Shown here: positions 17,420-26,587 of the stretch, in pieces
Numbering within the stretch: position 1 is the stretch's first letter
Layout: the number at the start of each line of letters is the position of its first letter
Assembly: GCA_026418935.1 (NCBI GenBank)
Contig: JAOAAJ010000016.1
Span: forward strand, 1 to 50,405
Direction: 5' to 3'
Source of the DNA: Caloramator sp.
GTDB taxonomy: Bacteria > Bacillota > Clostridia > Clostridiales > Caloramatoraceae
DNA length: 50,405 nt
Made by a program: the position numbers and the translations under genes
Notes under the pieces: model-generated
Databases searched by the model: none
Told to the model about the DNA's origin: nothing
Seen by the model: only the letters and a program-made list of their open reading frames with translations

Positions 17420-17849
17420 TTTTATACTTTTCACTAACTTTATATGCAAATTGAAACACAGTAGATGCCAGCATTATTCCAAAGGCAATAGCACCTGCTG
17501 TTCCTATGGTTTCTATTCCTTTATTTGCAGCAAACACAAGTCTTCCTTCGACTATTGCTCTAACAGTTGTATAGGCTGTAATACCTGGAACAAGTGGATA
17601 GATTCCTGGAATTGAAAATACAAAGGCTGGAGTTTTTCGTTTTCTTGCCATAGCTTCACTATATAAACCACAGGCAAAGGCTGCAAGAAAGGTAGAAAAA
17701 ACAACCCTATCCGTCTGAATGAAAAATATTTTAAACACAATCCAAGAGATTCCTCCGCATAGTCCTGCCCAAATTAAATTTTTTCGTTCAATGTTAAAAA
17801 GTATCGCTCCTGCAAAACTTCCTATAAATGCTAAGATAAAATCCATCAT
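17397..17849 (-). CDS. Threonine/serine exporter-type membrane protein, small subunit (ThrE_2/DUF3815)
   Basis: 150 residues with four or five membrane helices (LAFIGSFAGAILFNI, LIWAGLCGGISWIVFKIFF, VVFSTFLAAFACGLYSEAMARKRKTPAFVFSIPGIYPLVPG, then AIAFGIMLASTVFQFAYK). The RKRKTPA-FSIPGIYPLVPG motif is characteristic of the smaller half of split ThrE exporters. It lies six bases downstream of the larger half. Together they probably export threonine, serine or other small substrates; the real substrate is not shown. Confidence 0.9.
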   Translation of the reverse strand: MMDFILAFIGSFAGAILFNIERKNLIWAGLCGGISWIVFKIFFIQTDRVVFSTFLAAFACGLYSEAMARKRKTPAFVFSIPGIYPLVPGITAYTTVRAIVEGRLVFAANKGIETIGTAGAIAFGIMLASTVFQFAYKVSEKYKNKPKVTS

Positions 17850-17855
17850 ATTACC

Positions 17856-18611
17856 TCACACCCAACTTAATTGTAGTATTAATGAAACACCAACACCAAG
17901 ACCTATTGCAATGGCAATAAAGGACGCCTCAATTAGCCTTGCAAAGCTTGATATAAAGTCTCCATATAGTGCATCCTTTATACCATTTGTAATTGCTACA
18001 CCTGGCACAAGCGTCATTATCGCACCTATTATTACCTTATCTATGTTTACATAGGGGATTAGCTTACCAACAATTATAGAAAGTACCCCTGCTATAAGTC
18101 CTGATAAAAAGAACTCTAAAAATTGAAAGAAACCAAACTTCTGAATGTTGTCTTTGATATAAAATATAAACATACTTATGACAAGGGCTACTAAGGAGTC
18201 TAAAAAGCTTCCTCCAAAAAGCTTTGCAAATCCAAAGGCTACAAAACCTGATGATATAATTTGAAGATTATAACTAAAATACGGCATATTTTTAATTCTA
18301 TTTAACTCCTCCATCGCCTCTTTATAGGAGGCCCTCTCATTTAAAAGCCTTCTTGAAAAAGTGTTTACCATCTCTACCCTATGGAGGTCAACACTTCTTT
18401 GCCTAATTCTCTTTACATTACTTAAAACATCACCATTTTTGTTTCTTACAGTTAACGAAAAACCCGTTGGCATAACAAAGCATTCGCAATGTACACCATA
18501 GCTATTACATATTCTTGTTACAGTATCCTCAACCCTATAAATCTCTGCACCACTTGATAGAAGTATCTCCCCTGCAAAGCTTGCTATATCCATAACTTCC
18601 TTTATATTCAC
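17856..18611 (-). CDS. Threonine/serine exporter-type membrane protein, large subunit (ThrE/DUF1212)
   Basis: 251 residues. The N-terminal soluble part (1-105) carries the DUF1212 signature: AGEILLSSGAEIYRVEDTVTRIC and FVMPTGFSLTV. Five membrane helices follow in the C-terminal half, with ALYGDFISSFARLIEASFIAIAIGLGVG. It starts at GTG 18611 behind AGGTGA. It forms a two-gene exporter with the gene six bases downstream. A likely -10 (TATAAT, 18635-18640) lies just upstream, with a poor -35. Confidence 0.9.
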   Translation of the reverse strand: MNIKEVMDIASFAGEILLSSGAEIYRVEDTVTRICNSYGVHCECFVMPTGFSLTVRNKNGDVLSNVKRIRQRSVDLHRVEMVNTFSRRLLNERASYKEAMEELNRIKNMPYFSYNLQIISSGFVAFGFAKLFGGSFLDSLVALVISMFIFYIKDNIQKFGFFQFLEFFLSGLIAGVLSIIVGKLIPYVNIDKVIIGAIMTLVPGVAITNGIKDALYGDFISSFARLIEASFIAIAIGLGVGVSLILQLSWV

Positions 18612-18704
18612 ACTATCACCTATCCTTAATCTAATTATAACAATTAATAATATAACACAAACTAATTAAAAGTTTTATAATTTAATGGTTAAATAAACTT
18701 AAAT

Positions 18705-18763
18705 AAATTGTAAACTACTGTAAAAATATTTTGACATTATTATTTACACTATGTTTACAATTT
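18705..18763. repeat. Imperfect 20-base inverted repeat
   Basis: Arms 18705-18724 and 18743-18763 match as inverted copies apart from one indel and one mismatch; the outer 11 bases (AAATTGTAAAC / GTTTACAATTT) are perfect. It lies upstream of the ThrE-type operon, in the gap before the GH31 terminator. It could be an operator or an RNA hairpin; nothing else explains it. Confidence 0.6.
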
Positions 18764-18872
18764 ATCAACAACATCTTAATATTGAATGTGTATTATTAGA
18801 TACGTAAAGTGAAGCTCAAATTTTCCCCCCATAATAGTTCCCCCTTTAATATAGAATTATAAATATGGTATA

Positions 18873-18893
18873 AGCCGGCTAAAAAAGCCGGCT
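18873..18893 (-). terminator. Hairpin after the GH31 gene
   Basis: Two copies of the self-complementary octamer AGCCGGCT (18873-18880 and 18886-18893) are five bases apart and form an eight-base GC-rich stem just after the stop at 18900. The T-run is in the loop rather than after the stem, so it is an imperfect Rho-independent terminator. Confidence 0.65.
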
Positions 18894-18899
18894 AATTTC

Positions 18900-21263
18900 C
18901 TATATAGAGAATTTAATTTGACAATCTTTAGGTTCTAAAGAGAGTACTGTATCTTTTTCACAAATTTCAAATTTAACTTCAACATCATTTACTGTAACCT
19001 TCTCTGCTATTATATTCTTTAATCTAATCTTTAATTTTTTATATCCCCTATCATATCCTTTGTGTTCAATACCTAAGTCTATGTTTATTACATTATCTTT
19101 TTGTGTCTGAGTTATCTTATAAAGATTATATTCACCATCTTTATAATTAAATGTTTCTCTATCATCTTCATAGTGTAGGTAGCTTCCATTACCTTTGTAT
19201 ATTTCAAATTCCACTTCATCTAATTCTCTCTCTCCAACGTAGTTCATCTCTTTGTAGGTTGGTATAATACTTCCAGCCTTTATGTATATTGGGCAAATAT
19301 CAATTGGAGCATCCTTTAGAACCACCCTATTTCCTTCTACTAACTCTCCCGTCCAATAATCATACCATACACCCTCTGGAAGATATACTGCTCTAAAGGT
19401 CTTTCCCTGCTCTAAAATTGGAGCAACTAAAATATTTTCACCAAACAGGAATTCATCATTTAATTCATAGGTGTTTTTATCCTCCATATAGTGCATAAAT
19501 AGAGGTCTCATTATTGGAAGCCCCTTTTCTTCTGCCTGATAGAATAAATCATATAAATATGGAAGGAGCTTATATCTTAATTTAATATATTTTCTATTTA
19601 TCTCCTCTGTTTTTTCATCAAAGGCCCAAGGTTCTTGGTCTCTTGTGTGTATGCAGGAGTGGTTTCTAAATAGTGGAGTAAAACATCCAACTTGTACCCA
19701 TCTTGATAGAAGCTCTGGTGTACAGTCAAATTGGAAACCTCCAACATCTGTTCCGCAGAAAACAAGACCAGATAATCCTAAATTTAAAAGCATAGGAACT
19801 GCCATTCTTAAGTGTTCAAAAAAGCTATGGTTATCCCCTGTCCAAACTGTTGAATATTTTTGTGTTCCTGCAAAGCACGCCCTTGTTATAACAAAAGGTC
19901 TTTTATTTGTATATCTCTTTAATCCCTCATAGGTTGCCTTTGACATAAGATGTCCGTATACGTTGTGGATTTCCCTATGGTCTGTTGGGAAACCATCGTT
20001 TTTAAACTGAACATCATCTGGAAGTGGTCCACGGAAGGAGGCAGGCTCATTCATATCGTTCCAAATACCAGCTACACCGCTATCAAGCATTACCTTTTGT
20101 TTTTCTGACCACCATCTTCTAACCCTCTCATCAGAAAAATCAGGATATAGTGATTCACCTGGCCAAACCTCATTTACATAAGGTACACCATCTTTATCCG
20201 TTGCAAAATATCCATTTTCTATTCCTTCATCATATACATAATAGCCTTTGTCCTTTTTAACCCCTGGGTCAATTATTGTTACAACCTTAAAGCCCATATC
20301 CTTTAATCTGTCGGTAAAGGCCTTTGGCTCCTTAAACTTTTCCTTATCCCAAGTAAACACCCTGTATCCATCCATATAATCAATATCAAGGTATATTACA
20401 TCACAAGGAATGTTTCTTTTTCTAAAGTTTTCTGCAATCTCGAAAACCCTGCTCTCTGGAGCATAACTCCATCTACACTGCTGATAGCCAAGTGTCCACA
20501 TTTGAGGTAGTGGTGTTCTTCCTGTTAAATATGTATATCCGTCAACAACATCTACTACTTTTGGACCATAGATAAAATAATAATCCAAATTACCATCATC
20601 TGCTGCAAAGTAGTAGTAGCTACTGTTTTCCTTTCCCATATCAAAATATGTCTTAAAGGTGTTGTCAAAGAATATTCCAAAGGCTTTATTGTCTCTTAAC
20701 GTAATAAAGAAAGGAATAGATTTATATAGCGTTGTATAGTTTTCAACGTGAGGTTTTGGATCATCTGTATTCCACATTTCATAGTAGTATCCTTTTTTGT
20801 TAAGGTGGCCTGTCTTTTCTCCAAATCCGTAAAAATATTCATCCCCAAGCATCTTTTTTATTACTTCTATTTTATGTGGTTTAAAATCTGCCTGTGTACT
20901 TATTCCTTCTCCCTCTGCAATTGAAGTATTCCCTCGTCTTATAAATGGGCTTCTTTCTCCATCATAATTTAGACATAATGGATTTCTCTGTTTGTCATAA
21001 AAATCAACCTTAAAGTTATCGTACACCACAGCAACAACATCATTAGTTTCTATCTCTACCCTATCTTCAAATCTTTTTTCTAAGATGCTCGCTTCTTTTA
21101 TTTTTAAATTCTCAATAGCCTTTGAGTTATGTTCCTTATATTTCATTGGAACAAAAACGTTTATTATTGTATCGCTTATTACCTCTATTATACCTTCTCC
21201 ATTTTCAAAGCTAAATATAAACTTATTATCTCTTCTTAAGTACTCCTTCATCTTTCCTAACAA
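18900..21263 (-). CDS. Alpha-glucosidase, glycoside hydrolase family 31
   Basis: Large GH31 enzyme (787 residues from the chosen start) that releases glucose from the non-reducing end of alpha-glucosides, probably in the cytoplasm since no signal peptide is present. Domains: N-terminal beta-sandwich (1-230), TIM barrel (about 240-590) and C-terminal beta domains. The nucleophile Asp is in GIWNDMNEPASF and the acid/base Asp in WTGDNHSF. PCDVIYLDIDYMDGYRVFTWD is also typical. Start: GTG at 21272 abuts its AAGGGAG sequence, so TTG at 21263, eight bases after it, is preferred; ATG 21251 is another option. No sugar transporter or regulator is adjacent. Confidence 0.93.
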   Translation of the reverse strand: MLGKMKEYLRRDNKFIFSFENGEGIIEVISDTIINVFVPMKYKEHNSKAIENLKIKEASILEKRFEDRVEIETNDVVAVVYDNFKVDFYDKQRNPLCLNYDGERSPFIRRGNTSIAEGEGISTQADFKPHKIEVIKKMLGDEYFYGFGEKTGHLNKKGYYYEMWNTDDPKPHVENYTTLYKSIPFFITLRDNKAFGIFFDNTFKTYFDMGKENSSYYYFAADDGNLDYYFIYGPKVVDVVDGYTYLTGRTPLPQMWTLGYQQCRWSYAPESRVFEIAENFRKRNIPCDVIYLDIDYMDGYRVFTWDKEKFKEPKAFTDRLKDMGFKVVTIIDPGVKKDKGYYVYDEGIENGYFATDKDGVPYVNEVWPGESLYPDFSDERVRRWWSEKQKVMLDSGVAGIWNDMNEPASFRGPLPDDVQFKNDGFPTDHREIHNVYGHLMSKATYEGLKRYTNKRPFVITRACFAGTQKYSTVWTGDNHSFFEHLRMAVPMLLNLGLSGLVFCGTDVGGFQFDCTPELLSRWVQVGCFTPLFRNHSCIHTRDQEPWAFDEKTEEINRKYIKLRYKLLPYLYDLFYQAEEKGLPIMRPLFMHYMEDKNTYELNDEFLFGENILVAPILEQGKTFRAVYLPEGVWYDYWTGELVEGNRVVLKDAPIDICPIYIKAGSIIPTYKEMNYVGERELDEVEFEIYKGNGSYLHYEDDRETFNYKDGEYNLYKITQTQKDNVINIDLGIEHKGYDRGYKKLKIRLKNIIAEKVTVNDVEVKFEICEKDTVLSLEPKDCQIKFSI

Positions 21264-21345
21264 ATTAATCACTCCCTTCCCTATAATTCTACAACAAAAT
21301 TAAACGATTAAGTAGAGTCAATTTGTATGACTTTTAAAAATAATT

Positions 21346-21381
21346 TAAACAAAAAAGGCTAAAGCATTTTCTGCTTTAACC
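21346..21381 (-). terminator. Terminator of the activase-like gene
   Basis: GGCTAAAGCA (21357-21366) and TGCTTTAACC (21372-21381) pair with one G-U over a five-base loop. On the minus strand TTTTTTGTTT follows. It lies 43 bases beyond the stop at 21425. Confidence 0.9.
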
Positions 21382-21424
21382 TTGTTAACACTATACAAGT
21401 AATAAGTTATAAGGATACCAGTTT

Positions 21425-24400
21425 TTATTTTTCCTCTGATACGCTTGCTTCTTGCAGTATGTTATTATCCATATATATTTGAGCTGATTCTAATACTCTT
21501 CTATGGGCTACAGACATCATAAGTTTTAATCTATTTACTTGATTTACTTCACTTGCTCCCGGGTCGTAATCTATTGCGACAATATTTACATCCTTGTATC
21601 TTTCCCTTAATGCCTTTGCAACTCCCTTACCTGTTACGTGATTTGGAAGACAGGCAAAGGGTTGAAGACAAGCAATGTTTGGTACTCCCATTTCAATGAG
21701 CTCAATCATCTCTGCTGTTAAAAGCCATCCTTCTCCTGTTTGATTTCCTAAATCTATTATTTCTTTTGCCTTATCTGCTAAATGGTAGATAGTTGTTGGT
21801 ACCTCAAATCTTGATGAATTCTCAAGTGCCCTTCTTATAACATCCCTATACATCTCAACTATCTTTATGGTTGCGTTTCCTAATATCTTTGCCTTTTTGC
21901 TTCCTGATAGGTATTTATGCTTATATTCTGCATCGTAGGCACTATACAAGAAGAAATCAACAAGGTCTGGAACTACAGCCTCTCCACCCTCTTCTTCTAT
22001 TAACTTTACTATATCGTTATTTGCTGTTGGATGGAACTTAACAAGTATTTCTCCAACTACACCAACTCTTGGCTTTCTCTTCTCTTCTATTTCAACTTCT
22101 TCAAAATCTGCAATCATTTCAGATACAACCCTTTTATATTCAAATATACTTCCACTTCTTACTACCCTTTTGCATCTATTTATCCATTTTTCATAAAGCT
22201 TATCACAACTTCCTTTATCCTTTTCATAAGGTCTTGTTCTATATAAAAGCCTCATTATTAAATCTCCAAGTACAAGTGCCATAACTCCCCTATGAAGCAT
22301 TGGAAGTGTTATCTTAAACCCTGGATTTTTTTCAAGCCCAACTGCATTTAATGATATAACAGGAATATGTGAGAGTCCTGAGTCTGAAAGTGCCTTTCTT
22401 AAAAATCCTATATAATTTGTTGCCCTACATCCTCCCCCTGTTTGTGAAATTATAACAGAGGTATTGTTAAGGTCATATTTTCCTGACTTTAGAGCACTCA
22501 TAAGTTGTCCAACTACAATAATTGAAGGGTAGCAGGCATCATTATTTACATACTTTAACCCCTCATCTATTGCATTTTTATCAACCGATGGAAGAACCTC
22601 AAGGTTATATCCTGCCCATCTAAAGGCCTCCTGTACTAACTCAAAATGAATAGGTGCCATCTGTGGTGCAAGTATTGTATGCTTTTTCTTCATATCCTTT
22701 GTAAAGGTAACCTTTTTACTATATGTTTTTATCCTATTTGGAACAAAGTTTAACTTATCCCTTTCTTCAACTGCAGCTTTAAGGGATCTTATTCTAATCT
22801 TTACCGCACCTAAGTTGTTTATTTCATCTATCTTAATTAAAGTATAAATCTTACCGTAGGCTTCAAGTAGTTCTTTAACTTGATCTGAAGTTATAGCATC
22901 AAGTCCACATCCAAAGGATGTAAGCTGAACAAGCTCTAAATTTTTGCTCTTTGCAACAAAGCTTGCAGCCCTATAAAGCCTTGAGTGGTATGCCCACTGA
23001 TCTACAACCCTTAAAGGTTCCTCTAATTTACCAAGATGGGCAATACTATCCTCTGTTAAAACACAAAATCCCTGTGATACTATAAGTCTATCTATACCGT
23101 GGTTTATTTCCTTATCTAAATGATAGGGACGTCCTGCAAGTACAATACCCTTCTTATTGTTCTTTTCAATATATTCTAAAACTTCCTGCCCTTTTCTCCT
23201 TATATCCTCTTTAAACCTGTTTAATTCCTTTTCTGCCTTATCTACAGCCCTATCTATTTCCTCAAATGGTATATTAAAGTCAGAAAGTTCCTCAAATAGT
23301 CTAATCTTTAGCTTTTCCTTATCATCAAAGGGTAGGAAAGGATTTAAAAATCTTATTCCTCTTTCATTTAGAATATCCATATTGTTTTTAATTACTTCAC
23401 TATAGGATGTTACAACAGGGCAGTTGTAGTGGTTGTGGGCGTCACTAAATTCCACCTTTTCATAGGGCAAAGATGGATAGAAAATAAAGTTTGCTCCCTT
23501 ATTAATAAGATTTACAATATGCCCGTGTACAATCTTTGCAGGATAGCATACGGTATCTGAAGGAATTGTATCCATTCCAAGTTCATATAGCCTTCTTGTT
23601 GAAGTATCTGATAGTATAACTTTAAATTTAAGCTCTGTAAAGAAGGTAAACCAGAAGGGATAATCTTCATAAATATTAAGAACTCTTGGTATTCCAACAC
23701 TTCCCCTTGTGCTTTCCTTATCGTCTAAAGGTTTGTAGCTAAATAACTTGTTATATTTATATTCATATAGGTTTGGAAGCTTTTCCTTTGTGTTTTCTAT
23801 TCCTGCACCTCTTTCACATCTATTACCTGTTACAACACTCTTATCGTTTATTTTTGTAATAGTAAGCAGACAATTGTTGGTACATAGTTTACATCTTTTT
23901 ATTTCATTTGTATAAGTTAAGCTGTTTATCTCATCTAACTTTAATATTTTTGATTTTTCTCCATCAGTATAGCTATCCTTTGCTATAAGTGCAGCTCCAA
24001 AGGCACCCATTATTCCTGATATATCTGGTCTTACAACATTAAGACCAGTTATCTTTTCAAAGGCTCTTAAAACTGCATCGTTATAGAAGGTTCCTCCCTG
24101 AACTACAACTTTCTTTCCAATATCCTTTGAATCCTTTAATTTAATAACTTTAAAAAGAGCATTTTTTATAACAGAATATGATAGACCTGCTGAAATATCT
24201 TCAATCGTTGCACCTTCCTTTTGTGCCTGCTTTACCTTTGAGTTCATAAATACTGTACATCTGCTTCCCAAATCTACTGGATGTTTTGCAAAAATTGCTG
24301 CCTTTGCAAAATCCTCTATCGACATTCCAAGCGACTTTGCAAATCCCTCAATAAAGGAACCACATCCTGATGAACAAGCTTCATTTAGCATAATGTTTTC

Positions 24401-25708
24401 AATAATTCCATCTTTAACAGTAAGGCACTTCATATCCTGTCCACCAATGTCTAATATAAAATCTACTCCATCTAAGAAATAATCTGCTGCTCTAAAATGT
24501 GCAACAGTTTCAACTTCTCCAACATCTATATTTAGTGCATTTTTAAGTAGTTGTTCTCCGTAACCTGTAACTGCTGATTTTGCAATATATGTTTTATCGT
24601 TTAAGTTTTTATATAAATCCTTTAGTGCATCTATAATTGAATTCAAAGGACTTCCTTGATTGCTTGAATAAAATGAATATAAGAGGTTTCCTTCTTTATC
24701 AATTAATGCTACCTTAGTTGTTGTTGAACCCGCATCTATTCCTAAAAAACATTCTCCTTCATAGCTTTCTAAATCTCTTCTTTTAACCTTATTCTTCTCA
24801 TGTCTATTTTTAAATTCTATATATTCCTCTTCATCCTTAAATAGAGGTTCAAGTACATCTTCATCAACTTCCATTACATCTGATGCTTCCTCTAATTTAT
24901 TTATAATATCACTCAATTTATATAAATTGCTATTATTACTTAAAAGTGCTGCTCCTATTGCTACAAATACCTGTGAATTTTGTGGTATGTAAACATCCTC
25001 TTCTTTTAAATTTAATGTTTCAATAAACCTTCTCCTAAGCTCTGATAAAAAGTATAAAGGTCCTCCTAAAAATGCAACTTTGCCTTTTATAGGTCTACCA
25101 CAAGCAAGTCCACTTATCGTTTGGTTTACAACCGCTTGAAAAATTGATGCAGCTATGTCCTCTTTTCTTGCACCCTCATTTAAAAGAGGTTGTACATCCG
25201 TTTTTGCAAAAACTCCACATCTTGAGGCAATAGGATATATTATCTCATAATCCTTTGCAAGTTCATTTAAGCCATCTGCATCAGTGTTTAAAAGGGTTGC
25301 CATTTGGTCTATAAATGCTCCTGTACCTCCTGCACAGGTTCCGTTCATTCTTTGCTCTATTCCATTTTTAAAATATGTAATCTTTGCATCTTCTCCACCA
25401 AGTTCAATAGCAACATCAACTTCTCTTACTAACTTTTCTACTGCATAGGTTAGAGCTACAACTTCCTGTTCAAAGGGTATATTTGTCCACTTTGAAATTG
25501 AAAGTCCGCCTGAGCCTGTAACCTTAACCTTTAAATCTAAGTCTCCAAACTCGTCTAAAAGTTCCTTTAATAAAGACTTAAGTGTTCCTTTAATATCTGA
25601 ATAATGCCTTTGATATCTTTTAAATAGAATTTCCCCATTTTTCCCAAGTAAAATTAGTTTTACTGTAGTGGAACCTACATCTATGCCACATCGTAAAACT
25701 TCTACCAT
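21425..25708 (-). CDS. Giant acyl-CoA dehydratase activase-like protein (double BcrA/HgdC ATPase plus DUF2229)
   Basis: 1427 residues. Residues 4-260 and 318-575 are two ASKHA ATPase modules of the BadF/BadG/BcrA/HgdC type ([13 protein letters not shown] and [14 protein letters not shown]). In module 1, C125 ([13 protein letters not shown]) and C164 ([10 protein letters not shown]) are 39 residues apart, the same spacing as the two cysteines that hold the inter-subunit 4Fe-4S cluster in 2-hydroxyglutaryl-CoA dehydratase activator. Module 2 has [11 protein letters not shown] and GSRCTVF. The rest is a DUF2229-like region with [17 protein letters not shown]-type and GGGCRATNY motifs. Family members drive ATP-dependent low-potential electron transfer, but this long form has no assigned substrate. 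No dehydratase genes are adjacent. Start ATG 25708 has AAGGAAGG. Confidence 0.9.
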   Translation of the reverse strand: MVEVLRCGIDVGSTTVKLILLGKNGEILFKRYQRHYSDIKGTLKSLLKELLDEFGDLDLKVKVTGSGGLSISKWTNIPFEQEVVALTYAVEKLVREVDVAIELGGEDAKITYFKNGIEQRMNGTCAGGTGAFIDQMATLLNTDADGLNELAKDYEIIYPIASRCGVFAKTDVQPLLNEGARKEDIAASIFQAVVNQTISGLACGRPIKGKVAFLGGPLYFLSELRRRFIETLNLKEEDVYIPQNSQVFVAIGAALLSNNSNLYKLSDIINKLEEASDVMEVDEDVLEPLFKDEEEYIEFKNRHEKNKVKRRDLESYEGECFLGIDAGSTTTKVALIDKEGNLLYSFYSSNQGSPLNSIIDALKDLYKNLNDKTYIAKSAVTGYGEQLLKNALNIDVGEVETVAHFRAADYFLDGVDFILDIGGQDMKCLTVKDGIIENIMLNEACSSGCGSFIEGFAKSLGMSIEDFAKAAIFAKHPVDLGSRCTVFMNSKVKQAQKEGATIEDISAGLSYSVIKNALFKVIKLKDSKDIGKKVVVQGGTFYNDAVLRAFEKITGLNVVRPDISGIMGAFGAALIAKDSYTDGEKSKILKLDEINSLTYTNEIKRCKLCTNNCLLTITKINDKSVVTGNRCERGAGIENTKEKLPNLYEYKYNKLFSYKPLDDKESTRGSVGIPRVLNIYEDYPFWFTFFTELKFKVILSDTSTRRLYELGMDTIPSDTVCYPAKIVHGHIVNLINKGANFIFYPSLPYEKVEFSDAHNHYNCPVVTSYSEVIKNNMDILNERGIRFLNPFLPFDDKEKLKIRLFEELSDFNIPFEEIDRAVDKAEKELNRFKEDIRRKGQEVLEYIEKNNKKGIVLAGRPYHLDKEINHGIDRLIVSQGFCVLTEDSIAHLGKLEEPLRVVDQWAYHSRLYRAASFVAKSKNLELVQLTSFGCGLDAITSDQVKELLEAYGKIYTLIKIDEINNLGAVKIRIRSLKAAVEERDKLNFVPNRIKTYSKKVTFTKDMKKKHTILAPQMAPIHFELVQEAFRWAGYNLEVLPSVDKNAIDEGLKYVNNDACYPSIIVVGQLMSALKSGKYDLNNTSVIISQTGGGCRATNYIGFLRKALSDSGLSHIPVISLNAVGLEKNPGFKITLPMLHRGVMALVLGDLIMRLLYRTRPYEKDKGSCDKLYEKWINRCKRVVRSGSIFEYKRVVSEMIADFEEVEIEEKRKPRVGVVGEILVKFHPTANNDIVKLIEEEGGEAVVPDLVDFFLYSAYDAEYKHKYLSGSKKAKILGNATIKIVEMYRDVIRRALENSSRFEVPTTIYHLADKAKEIIDLGNQTGEGWLLTAEMIELIEMGVPNIACLQPFACLPNHVTGKGVAKALRERYKDVNIVAIDYDPGASEVNQVNRLKLMMSVAHRRVLESAQIYMDNNILQEASVSEEK

Positions 25709-26028
25709 AATTAAGACCTTCCTTCATAGTAAATTTTAAACACTATATTAATAATATAATTTTTTAATTTTATTCTACAACTAAAAAATTGTTTGCTAAA
25801 TGTAAATTTTTTATAATTACCCCACTAAAACACATCCATAGTACTAAAACCTTTTATTTTTTATTCTAATTAAATTTTAGTTTTAAAAATGTTTATTAAA
25901 CTCATATCCTAAAAAATACTTATATTCATCATTAAAAATTAATAAATAGAAATACTTTAAAGACTTGTTTTTAAAATACAATTGTTTATTAAAGATATGC
26001 AATGTCAATCCACTTGGAGTTTAAATAT
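25709..26028. other. AT-rich gap without a gene
   Basis: About 320 A/T-rich bases between the activase-like gene start and the palindromic terminator of the SEC-C gene. It should contain the activase promoter, but no clear -35/-10 pair was identified. Nothing else was recognised. Confidence 0.5.
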
Positions 26029-26056
26029 AAAATAAGGTGCATATGCACCTTATTTT
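26029..26056. terminator. Perfect 28-base palindrome, terminator of the SEC-C gene
   Basis: A perfect 12-base stem (26029-26040 with 26045-26056) with an ATAT loop starts with AAAA and ends with TTTT, so it can work in either direction. It overlaps the stop codon of the SEC-C gene at 26050-26052. Confidence 0.85.
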
Positions 26057-26547
26057 CCACAACACTTCTTATATTTCTTACCTGAACCACATGGACATGG
26101 GTCATTTCTACCAACCTTATTTTCATTTACAACTATTTTTGACTTGTTATATTCTTTTCTTATTTCCTTTCTTCTTTCAACTGTTAATATATCATCCCAT
26201 TCTGGAAGTTCATATAGCCAGTTTGCCTTTGCGTCAAGCATATTGTAGTATAGCTTTTCAAAGTCTATTTCAAGCTTAAGTTCTGTATCTTCTTCTAATT
26301 TTTCTTCATCTACAGGATTTACTAAGCTTGTGTTAATACCTGATACAAATGCAGCAAATGTAAGCTCATCTACGCCGTATTGATTAGCAAGATCCTTTAG
26401 TTTTCCTTCAACTACGTTCTTCTTATTTCCTAATATGTCCTTGTAGATTTCTTGTTCCTTTTTTAAATAGTCTGTCCAGAACTCTTCATAGTCTGGTGCA
26501 TTAACCTTTGAATCTGCAAGTTCTTCCCACTTTTTATATAAGCTCAT
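26050..26547 (-). CDS. SEC-C zinc-motif protein
   Basis: 165-residue soluble protein with a C-terminal SEC-C motif, [20 protein letters not shown] (C-x-C-x8-C-C), the zinc-binding tail also found on SecA. The helical N-terminal part (1-135) is acidic and not recognised beyond similarity to clostridial SEC-C proteins of unknown role. A strong AAAGGAG precedes the ATG. It lies 40 bases downstream of the giant GGDEF gene with no terminator between, so the two may be co-transcribed. Confidence 0.9.
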   Translation of the reverse strand: MSLYKKWEELADSKVNAPDYEEFWTDYLKKEQEIYKDILGNKKNVVEGKLKDLANQYGVDELTFAAFVSGINTSLVNPVDEEKLEEDTELKLEIDFEKLYYNMLDAKANWLYELPEWDDILTVERRKEIRKEYNKSKIVVNENKVGRNDPCPCGSGKKYKKCCGK

Positions 26548-26587
26548 ACCTAACGCTCCTTTGTATTAAAGTTTTAACAACATTTGA

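Noticed and set aside
18705-18763. BirA (biotin repressor) operator, because of TTGTAAAC and GTTTACAA
   Set aside because: BirA half-sites are separated by about 15 bases; here the gap is about 37, and no biotin genes are nearby.
18776-18832. 18-codon minus-strand frame with a strong AAGGGGG site
   Set aside because: It lies between the GH31 terminator and an inverted repeat, has no recognisable composition or operon partner, and could arise by chance in A/T-rich DNA.
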